Positions 51,280 through 59,021 of a stretch of 64,000 bases of DNA are shown here, piece by piece. Source of the DNA: Pirellulales bacterium (GTDB taxonomy: Bacteria; Planctomycetota; Planctomycetia; Pirellulales; JAEUIK01). The notes beneath the pieces were generated by a model, which did not search any database, was not told the origin of the DNA, and saw only the letters and a program-made list of their open reading frames with translations. Where the stretch lies: contig JAIESQ010000069.1 of NCBI GenBank assembly GCA_019745975.1, forward strand, positions 1 to 64,000, given 5' to 3'. Position numbers and translations under genes: made by a program. Numbering within the stretch: the stretch's first letter is position 1; the number at the start of each line of letters is the position of its first letter.

Positions 51280-54200
51280 ATGCAGAGTCTCAAGCCAGGT
51301 CAGATCATTCGCGGACCGCTTTTCAGCGAGCCAATGCGCGTCGAGACCGTGCGGCACTCGGGCAACTCGGCCTGGATCGTTGGATTGGTCGGCCAGCAAT
51401 CCGAGCGCTTCCGCAGCGTAACCCTCACGGCTGCCGACCTGGCTGGCTTAACCGTCCTGGAATCAGCCTGCGACTACCAAGGCGACCCAACATTGCTTCG
51501 CGTAGGTGTGCAGGCCTATTCCCTCGGAATCGCCTACGAATTTGACCCGTATTTCGGGCTCTCAATTTCTCGTGTCGATCCACTCCCCCACCAGCTTGAA
51601 GCCGTCTACGACTACCTGCTCAAACTGGCCCGCGTCCGATTCCTCCTCGCCGACGACGCCGGCGCCGGAAAGACGATCATGGCCGGACTTCTGATCCGCG
51701 AACTAAAGCTCCGGGGCCTCGCCGAGCGAATTCTTATCGTCACGCCGGCAAACTTGGCCTTCCAGTGGCAACGCGAACTCAAGGAGAAGTTCGACGAAAA
51801 GTTTCTGCTTTTAAGAGGGAGTGATATCCGCGACCAGTTCGGCATGAACCAATGGATGGAGCAGAAGCACGTCATCACGTCACTCGACCTCGCCAAGCGG
51901 CATGAGATTCTGCCAGGGCTCCGCCAGGCGCATTGGGACCTGGTGATCATCGACGAGGCGCACCGCATGTCTTGGTCGCCCCCGGCCAGGAAGACGGCCC
52001 GATACGCGTTGGGCGAGTTGCTCCGTGACACGTCCGATCATTTTCTGCTTTTGACCGCAACGCCGCATAAGGGCGACCCGGACAATTTCACGCTTTTCAT
52101 GCAACTCATTGACGAAGATGCCTATGCCGACATCCGGTCCATTCGTGAGGCCATGACGCAACAGCGCGCCCCGTTCTATCTCCGCCGAACGAAGGAGGCG
52201 ATGGTCTACTTCCCAGAGCGGCAGCCGGACGGCGCCTGGGTTGCGAAGAAGATCTTCACGAAGCGAATTCCACACACTGCCGACTTTGAGATCGACGGTG
52301 CCGAGTTTCAGCTTTATCGGGATATCACGCGGTTCGTTAAACAGCAGAGCGCCAGAGCCGCTGCCCTGAGTGAAGATCCGCGGGCGCGTGCCGTCGGTTT
52401 CCTCATGTCTCTTTATCAGCGTAGGCTCGCGTCCAGCATATTTGCGGTTCGTCAGTCGCTACATAATCGAGCCGAGCGGCTTGAGCGAGGACTCAAGAAA
52501 GCCCAGGAGCTTGTAGCTACTGCTCCACCCGATCTTCCTGACCCGGACGAAATGGAGGACATGGAAGAATCCGAACGCGAGCGGCTCGAAGACATGCTCG
52601 CCGCAATCTCGCTTGCCGGGAATGCGGAGCAAGTGCGTGCCGAAATCGGTGAACTCCAGGAGCTTGCTGCCCAGGCTAAGATCGTCGAGGACTCTGGCAC
52701 TGAGGCGAAGCTCTCCCGACTCAAGGAGCTCATGCACCAGCAAGGGTTCTTCGATCGTTCCGATCAGCGACTACTTATATTTACGGAATTCAAGGACACG
52801 CTCGACTACTTGATGCGTACCCTCGCCCAGTGGGGATTCCGTGTCGGCTGTATCCACGGCGGCATGGCGCCCGGCTCGCGCGACGAACCAAACACGCGGC
52901 TTTTCGCCGAGCAGCAGTTCAAAGACGGTGACATTCAGATTCTTGTCGCCACCGAAGCCGCCGGTGAAGGTATTAACCTTCAGTGTTGCCACATCCTCTT
53001 CAACTACGACATACCTTGGAACCCCAACCGGCTCGAACAACGCATGGGCCGTATCCACCGTTACGGCCAACTGTACGACTGCCTGATTTTCAATTTTGTC
53101 GCCACGAACACGATCGAGGGACGTGTCCTCCAAAAACTCCTCGACAAGCTCCAAGAGATTCGCGACGCCCTCGACGACGACACCGTTTTCAACGTCGTGG
53201 GCGAGGTGCTCCCGGCGTCGCAAATCGAGCGAGTGCTACGCGACTACTACGCTGGCAAGATGGGCGAGGCCGATCTTGAAGAGCGGCTCTTGCGAAATGT
53301 CGATCAGGGCCGCTTCCAAGCAATCTGCCGCAATGCCCTCGAAGGCTTGGCAGCGAAGCGACTCAATCTGGAAATGCTAATTGAACGTCGTGCCCGTGCA
53401 CAGGAACGGCGTGTAGTGCCCGAAACAATTGCCCGCTTTCTCGCTGACGCCGCTCCATCCGTACCCCTCGCTTTGAAGCCAACGCCCGGAGTGTCGCACA
53501 CATTCGATGTGCCGCGCACGCCAAGTGTTCTACGTCGGTACGAAGGAGAGCCCGACTGGAAATTCCCCTCGCTCGCCGCGAAATACTCGCGTTGTTCGAC
53601 CGATCGTGAGACTGCGGAAAAGAACAACTGGGAATGGGTCACACCGGGCCATCCGCTCTTTGAGGCTGTGCGTCGACATGCTGTTACTCAGGCCCGCGAT
53701 CACTTCGCCAAAGGAGCATGCTTTTACTCACTCAGTCACAGCCAGCCCGCTCGCCTTGACTTCTATCGTGCGCGCATTGTCGATGGACTCGGCCATGTGA
53801 TCCACGAGCGGTTGTTCGTACTGGAGATCACCGGGAGTGGTCAATGCACGCTCCAAGAGCCGAGTACGTTGGGCGACCTCCTCCCAGCCCCAACACCTAC
53901 CGACACGCCGGCAGTCGCCGCGCTGCCGGAGCCCACGACCTGGCTGCACGAGCATGCGCTGAACGACTTCTTGACCGAGGTTCGCTCTGAGCGGCAGACC
54001 GAAATTGAGCGCATCGGCTGTCACGTCGAACTTTCGCTCACAGAGCTTCTGCAAAAGGCAGACGAAGAGATCGGCAAGGCCGCGGCTGACATCGAAGCCA
54101 AGATTGGTGGGGCCGAAGGACGGTTTGCACAGGCCGAGACGCGGCACGCCGACCTTTTGGCTCGCCGCGAACGACGACGCGACGAGTTAGAGCGGCAGCG

Positions 54201-54666
54201 CTCGCTCTCGCTTCAGGGTGTCGAGCGGCTCACGAGCGTTCTAGTCCTCCCCCACCCTGAGCGCGAAGCCCCAGAGGTCCGTAATCTTCGGCCGGACTAC
54301 GAAGTTGAGGCCATCGCCATGCGGACGGCAATCGAGCACGAAGAAGCCAAAGGCCGACAAGTCTACGACGTACATGAAAAGAATCTGGGATATGACATCA
54401 CGAGTCTCGATTTGAGCAGTGGCGAGCTCCGATTGATCGAGGTTAAGGGAATCGGTGCGGCCGACGGCACGATTCTCCTAACCCCGAACGAGCATCGCGT
54501 AGCCGAAGACCGCCGTGATTGCTACTGGCTCTACGTCGTCACCAATTGCAACGCCACGCCGGCGCTAAATGCCGTAAAGGATCCTGCCTCCCAACCCTGG
54601 CAGCCAGTTCAAAAAGTCCAGCACTTTAGCCTGCCTGCTCGTACCTTGAATCGCGAACAGCAATAA
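51280..54666 (+). CDS. SNF2-family helicase with DUF3883
   Basis: An 1128-residue SF2 helicase of the RapA/SNF2 type. Walker A is LLADDAGAGKTIMAGLLI near 125, the DEAH box is VIIDEAHRM near 225, TATPHKGDPDNF near 260 is motif III, and the C-terminal helicase domain has FTEFKDTLDYL, LVATEAAGEGINLQ and QRMGRIHRYGQ (motif VI) near 590. The C-terminus holds a DUF3883-like nuclease-related domain (GYDITSLDLSSGELRLIEVKG, near 1036, with the Glu-x-Lys). The ATG at 51280 is the likely start. It is the first of five co-directional genes with nuclease and methylase functions, so it should be the translocase of that system. Confidence 0.9.
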   Translation: MQSLKPGQIIRGPLFSEPMRVETVRHSGNSAWIVGLVGQQSERFRSVTLTAADLAGLTVLESACDYQGDPTLLRVGVQAYSLGIAYEFDPYFGLSISRVDPLPHQLEAVYDYLLKLARVRFLLADDAGAGKTIMAGLLIRELKLRGLAERILIVTPANLAFQWQRELKEKFDEKFLLLRGSDIRDQFGMNQWMEQKHVITSLDLAKRHEILPGLRQAHWDLVIIDEAHRMSWSPPARKTARYALGELLRDTSDHFLLLTATPHKGDPDNFTLFMQLIDEDAYADIRSIREAMTQQRAPFYLRRTKEAMVYFPERQPDGAWVAKKIFTKRIPHTADFEIDGAEFQLYRDITRFVKQQSARAAALSEDPRARAVGFLMSLYQRRLASSIFAVRQSLHNRAERLERGLKKAQELVATAPPDLPDPDEMEDMEESERERLEDMLAAISLAGNAEQVRAEIGELQELAAQAKIVEDSGTEAKLSRLKELMHQQGFFDRSDQRLLIFTEFKDTLDYLMRTLAQWGFRVGCIHGGMAPGSRDEPNTRLFAEQQFKDGDIQILVATEAAGEGINLQCCHILFNYDIPWNPNRLEQRMGRIHRYGQLYDCLIFNFVATNTIEGRVLQKLLDKLQEIRDALDDDTVFNVVGEVLPASQIERVLRDYYAGKMGEADLEERLLRNVDQGRFQAICRNALEGLAAKRLNLEMLIERRARAQERRVVPETIARFLADAAPSVPLALKPTPGVSHTFDVPRTPSVLRRYEGEPDWKFPSLAAKYSRCSTDRETAEKNNWEWVTPGHPLFEAVRRHAVTQARDHFAKGACFYSLSHSQPARLDFYRARIVDGLGHVIHERLFVLEITGSGQCTLQEPSTLGDLLPAPTPTDTPAVAALPEPTTWLHEHALNDFLTEVRSERQTEIERIGCHVELSLTELLQKADEEIGKAAADIEAKIGGAEGRFAQAETRHADLLARRERRRDELERQRSLSLQGVERLTSVLVLPHPEREAPEVRNLRPDYEVEAIAMRTAIEHEEAKGRQVYDVHEKNLGYDITSLDLSSGELRLIEVKGIGAADGTILLTPNEHRVAEDRRDCYWLYVVTNCNATPALNAVKDPASQPWQPVQKVQHFSLPARTLNREQQ

Positions 54667-54683
54667 ATACTGATCCCGCTCAC

Positions 54684-55610
54684 ATGCAACCACATTTTCC
54701 CGATAACGTCTTAAATGCCCTTAAAGAAGCTGTGGTGAACGTCTTTTGGACTAAGAAGCACCTGCGTGAAGTCATTTCCCGCTGCGACGTACCGCAGCAA
54801 CTCGTCAATGCTCAGGACTGGAACGGCTACAAGTTTCACATCATCGATCCGATTCTCAATTCCTTGAATACGATCGAGCACGGCTTGGGACCGCTGCGGC
54901 GGATTCTTGCCGAAACGCTCGAATATAAGGATGGTGAGCACCTCTTGTGGTTGCAGGATGGCCAGAAACGAAAGCGTGAGGCCGAGCGAGCACTGGACCA
55001 TCTACGTCTGTTGGTCGAGAAACACGATCAGACATTGAAAGCGGAACAAGCCGAACAATCCCGCCGGCGTGCTCAGGCCGAAGAGGCACACTCCGGCCAA
55101 GCATTCCGCCAGCGCCTGGCAACGCTTAAAGAGCGATTCTTGCAATTCCATGGCGCAACTGATCCTCAAAAGCGCGGCTATGACCTTCAGACCTTGCTTT
55201 ACGATCTGTTCGTGCTTTTCGACCTCGAACCACGGAGCGCATTTGCGCTCCGTGGCGAACAAATTGACGGCGCCTTCGTTCTCGACGCAGATGATTATTT
55301 ATTGGAGGCCAAATGGCAGAAGGAAGCATCGACGCTCAACGACCTGCGAGACCTCGATGGAGCCATTGCATCAAATCTAGATAATACGCTCGGTCTCTTT
55401 GTTTCCATCAACGGCTTTAGTCAGGATGCACTGCAGCGATACCGAGAAGGAAGCCGACCAAGGCTCATCTGCTTAGACGGCGCGGATTTGATGCTTGTTC
55501 TGGAAGGTCAGATCGACCTCCCGGATCTTCTCCGCCGCAAGCGGTCACTTGCCGCGCAGCGAGGCGAAGTCTTTGTCGCCGCTCGACGCATTCTATTGGG
55601 AGAGGCATAA
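54684..55610 (+). CDS. PD-(D/E)XK restriction-type endonuclease
   Basis: A 308-residue protein. The N-terminal 150 residues are helical (DHLRLLVEKHDQTLKAEQAEQSRRRAQAEE). The nuclease core is GYDLQTLLYDLFVLFDLEP near 166, then GEQIDGAFVLDADDYLLEAKW with Asp195, Glu208 and Lys210, the PD-(D/E)XK triad. It should cut DNA lacking the modification installed by the adjacent methyltransferase. It sits 17 bases after the helicase and four bases before the methylase. Confidence 0.85.
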   Translation: MQPHFPDNVLNALKEAVVNVFWTKKHLREVISRCDVPQQLVNAQDWNGYKFHIIDPILNSLNTIEHGLGPLRRILAETLEYKDGEHLLWLQDGQKRKREAERALDHLRLLVEKHDQTLKAEQAEQSRRRAQAEEAHSGQAFRQRLATLKERFLQFHGATDPQKRGYDLQTLLYDLFVLFDLEPRSAFALRGEQIDGAFVLDADDYLLEAKWQKEASTLNDLRDLDGAIASNLDNTLGLFVSINGFSQDALQRYREGSRPRLICLDGADLMLVLEGQIDLPDLLRRKRSLAAQRGEVFVAARRILLGEA

Positions 55611-55614
55611 AACC

Positions 55615-58600
55615 ATGATCCCCAAGGATTGCAAAAGGCTAGCAGAAGTAGATTTCCCCATTGCAGCAGTCTCCCTACAATCAGCGCGCGACAAGTACCT
55701 TCGCCATAAGCCTACGACTACGCTTCATACTTGGTGGGCACAGCGGCCTCTAGCGGCATGCCGCGCTTTGCTGACGGCCTTGTTGCTGCCAGATCCCAGC
55801 GACCCATCCTGCCCCGCGTCCTTCAAAACCAAAGCACGCGAGATTCTCACGGGCGTTATGGGGCAAGTTGACAACGATGACCTTCGACTTCGGCAGTCAC
55901 TGCTGTCCTTAGTCGCGATAATTGCTGATCCAGACTCCAGCAAGCGAGGACCATATTTGAGGACAGTCCGATCATTGATCGCCGTCGCCAATGACAATGT
56001 ACCCCCGTTAGTTGCTGATCCGTTTGCTGGCGCGGGCTCGATTCCGCTAGAAGCTCTTCGACTGTCATGTAATACGCTCGCAACCGACCTAAATCCAGTC
56101 GCTGCTTTGATTTTAAAGACCGTACTTGCTGACATCCCAAAAGCGCGTGATGCCGCACAGTCAATAGAACGGGCAGGTAAAGCACTAAAGGACGCAACTT
56201 TATCAACACTCAATAGTCTCTATCCAGTAGACCCTGATGGTAGACGCCCAGTTGCATTCTTATGGGCGCGAACAGTTCGTTGCGAGTCGCCCAAATGTGG
56301 CTCCGAGGTGCCTCTTGTAAGATCCTTTTGGCTTTGCAAGAAGTCGCAACGACGACGCGCCCTTCGCTTCAGCATAAAACGATCTGCTAGATTGGATGCG
56401 CCGCCTCAGATTGACTTCGAAGTATTTCAGCCTAGTCGAGAAGCGGATGTTCCAAAGACAAATATCACTAGAGCAAAGGCGACATGTTTGTGCTGCGGAA
56501 ATGTGCTCAGTCCAGATCGAGTGCGCGCCCAGCTCCGAGACCAAAAGGGTGGCGCGGATGTCGTATTCGACGGACAGGGGTTCCGGACTGGAGGTGCACG
56601 ACTTTTAGCTGTCGTTACTGTTGACGGCGCCTCTACCGATCGTGAATATCGAAACCCGACCCCGGCCGACTATGCTGCCATCCAAAAGGCGCGGGATCTG
56701 CTCACATCGATAGACAACGCGGAACGGGCCGCTTTCGGCCTCCCATGGATCCCCGACGAACCCGTTCAACGGGTTCCCGTGCCATTTGGCGTAATCAATG
56801 TATGGGTATACGGCGTTACGCAGTGGTGGCAACTGTTTACTGCTCGGCAGCGTGCGGCCATTGTTACTCTGCTCCGTACATTGAGAACTATGGACAGTAT
56901 TCCGCCGCTGACTCGCACCTTACTTGCATTCGCCGTCAGCAAATTTGCCAGGCACTGCAATGCTAATGCTCGATGGAACAACATAGTTGAGAGCGTCGAG
57001 CCGGCATTCGGGACCCCGTCACTTCCATTTACGTGGACCTTTCCGGAATCGGCAGTATTCGGTCCATGGGCCGAGAATTATGATGGGTCGCTCGAAGCAG
57101 TGGTGCGCACAGTCAGGGACGGTTATGAGGCTATCGCAAATGCTGGCGACGTCGAACGAGCTGACGCCAAGCAGTCGCCTTTGCCAGATGGAAGTGTAGA
57201 TGTGTGGTTTACTGACCCACCGTACTATGACAACATTCCGTACGCGTACGTGGCCGACTTTTTCTACGTGTGGCTGCGACGAGCTCTTGGTGATCAGTTC
57301 CCCGCCCTTTTTGCAACGGCTCTTACGCCCAAAGAGGATGAGGTTGTTGCATACCTTAGCGACGATGCAGACGCGACGGCCGCACGCACGCGCTTTGAAA
57401 GTGGTCTAACTCGCGCGGCATGCGAGGGGCGGCGCGTTCTTGCGGAGAATGGTATCGGCTGTGTTGTGTTTGCGCACAAGACAACTGAGGGCTGGGAGGC
57501 GCTGTTGACCGGCATCATTAGTTCGGGTTGGACGATTACGGCATCATGGCCCATTTCCACGGAGCGTGCAGGTCGAATAAGAGCTCGCGAATCTGCAGCG
57601 CTTGCCGCGAGCATTCATCTTATATGTCGACCGCGTCCTGAAAAGGCGGCACACGGTGACTGGGCAGCTGTCATACGAGAACTGCCGAAGCGTGTCGCGG
57701 AGTGGATGGAGCGACTTGAGTCTGAGGGAGTACGGGGTGCTGACTTAGTTTTCGCCTGCATCGGTCCAGCGCTTGAAATTTACAGCCGATATACCAAGGT
57801 AGTCGATGCCGAGGAGCGTGAGATTCCACTCGGTGGTGATCCCGAGGCCAAAGAGCCTCATCGTCGCGGATATCTCGCTTACGTCTGGGAAGTTGTAGGG
57901 CGGATGGCGCTTGAGCAAGTCTTGGGTACGGCGGAGGCCAAGGCGCGCAATGGAGCGGCCGGTGCGTTGGAAGAAGATTCTCGCCTGACGGCACTCTTTC
58001 TATGGACCATGCAGGCTACAGAATCGGCCACGTCTAATGGCAAAACGACCGGCGCAGAGGAAGAAGGCCCTGACGACGACGAGGAAGACGACGCCCCGCC
58101 AACAAAGAAGAAGGCCGGCTTCTCACTTCCCTTCGACGTTGTTCGCCGATTTGCCCAGCCACTTGGCATCCATTTGCCAGAATGGGAAAACCGCATCATC
58201 GAAACGGAGAAAGGCGTCGTCCGACTCCTGCCTGTCGCCGACCGAGCCAAGCTGCTCTTCGGCAATGATGGTGCCGATGCTGTCGCCACTTGGCTTGAAT
58301 CCGTCCCCGCTCGTACCGGCAGTCAGCAAATGACTCTCTTCGGCGATGAGCCTCCGGCACCTCGCCGGCGCGGCCGAGGTCGCCAACGTGCTGGACAAGA
58401 CGTATCAGATGACTCGCTACGAGCACGCCGCGAAGCAACGACCCTCGACCGCGTCCATATGGCCATGCTCCTTCAAGCCTCCGGTCGTACGAACGCCCTC
58501 CGGGCGCTACTCCAGGCAGAGCAGGACCGCGGCCCTGACTTCGTTCGTCTCGCAAACGCCCTCTCCGCCCTCTACCCTACCGGCAGCGAGGAAGAGCGGC

Positions 58601-58635
58601 TCTTGGACGCCATGCTCTTGGCCGTGCCGAGGTGA
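55615..58635 (+). CDS. DUF1156 DNA methyltransferase
   Basis: A 1006-residue adenine- or N4-cytosine-type methylase. It opens with the DUF1156 signature, DFPIAAVSLQSARDKYLRHKPTTTLHTWWAQRPLAACRA. The S-adenosylmethionine site is VADPFAGAGSIPLEAL near 135 and the catalytic motif is TDPPYYDNIPY near 532. Zinc-type Cys clusters (CESPKCG, then CLCCG) lie near 222 and 288. Residues 830-870 are an acidic low-complexity linker. The ATG at 55615 follows GGGAGAGG; the frame is open from 55495 within the nuclease gene. Length and domains fit the protein that marks DUF499/DUF1156 systems. Confidence 0.9.
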   Translation: MIPKDCKRLAEVDFPIAAVSLQSARDKYLRHKPTTTLHTWWAQRPLAACRALLTALLLPDPSDPSCPASFKTKAREILTGVMGQVDNDDLRLRQSLLSLVAIIADPDSSKRGPYLRTVRSLIAVANDNVPPLVADPFAGAGSIPLEALRLSCNTLATDLNPVAALILKTVLADIPKARDAAQSIERAGKALKDATLSTLNSLYPVDPDGRRPVAFLWARTVRCESPKCGSEVPLVRSFWLCKKSQRRRALRFSIKRSARLDAPPQIDFEVFQPSREADVPKTNITRAKATCLCCGNVLSPDRVRAQLRDQKGGADVVFDGQGFRTGGARLLAVVTVDGASTDREYRNPTPADYAAIQKARDLLTSIDNAERAAFGLPWIPDEPVQRVPVPFGVINVWVYGVTQWWQLFTARQRAAIVTLLRTLRTMDSIPPLTRTLLAFAVSKFARHCNANARWNNIVESVEPAFGTPSLPFTWTFPESAVFGPWAENYDGSLEAVVRTVRDGYEAIANAGDVERADAKQSPLPDGSVDVWFTDPPYYDNIPYAYVADFFYVWLRRALGDQFPALFATALTPKEDEVVAYLSDDADATAARTRFESGLTRAACEGRRVLAENGIGCVVFAHKTTEGWEALLTGIISSGWTITASWPISTERAGRIRARESAALAASIHLICRPRPEKAAHGDWAAVIRELPKRVAEWMERLESEGVRGADLVFACIGPALEIYSRYTKVVDAEEREIPLGGDPEAKEPHRRGYLAYVWEVVGRMALEQVLGTAEAKARNGAAGALEEDSRLTALFLWTMQATESATSNGKTTGAEEEGPDDDEEDDAPPTKKKAGFSLPFDVVRRFAQPLGIHLPEWENRIIETEKGVVRLLPVADRAKLLFGNDGADAVATWLESVPARTGSQQMTLFGDEPPAPRRRGRGRQRAGQDVSDDSLRARREATTLDRVHMAMLLQASGRTNALRALLQAEQDRGPDFVRLANALSALYPTGSEEERLLDAMLLAVPR

Positions 58636-58638
58636 TCG

Positions 58639-59004
58639 ATGAAGCGTGACATGGACTTGATTCGCAAAATGGTCTTGGCAGTCGAAGATTCGCCTTCCGG
58701 ATTCGCTCCCGACGCTCTCAATTTCGATGACTATACCGAAGAACAAGTCGGTTACCATGCCTACCTGCTCGTCGATGCAGGACTGGCGTTGGGCGCCGAT
58801 GTCACGACCATGAGTAGCAGCAGCCCCGAATACGTCCTTAGACGGTTGACCTGGGCCGGCCACGAGTTCGCCGATGCTTGCCGCAACGAGTCGATTTGGA
58901 ACCAAGCTCAAGACACGGTTAAGAAGAAGGCCGGCAGCGTCACATTTGACGTACTCAAGGAATTGCTCGTCTCACTCCTGCGCGGTGTGATAGGTATTGC
59001 ATAA
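58639..59004 (+). CDS. DUF2513-like protein
   Basis: A 121-residue protein, MKRDMDLIRKMVLAVEDSP at the start, then EEQVGYHAYLLVDAGLALG and RRLTWAGHEFADACRN. This is the DUF2513 pattern: an N-terminal helix and a winged-helix-like fold. The C-terminus has an amphipathic/hydrophobic stretch LKELLVSLLRGVIGIA. It is encoded between the methylase and the DUF499 ATPase, three bases after the former, so it may regulate or be part of the system. Confidence 0.78.
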   Translation: MKRDMDLIRKMVLAVEDSPSGFAPDALNFDDYTEEQVGYHAYLLVDAGLALGADVTTMSSSSPEYVLRRLTWAGHEFADACRNESIWNQAQDTVKKKAGSVTFDVLKELLVSLLRGVIGIA

Positions 59005-59021
59005 AACGTTTGGGGGAAATG

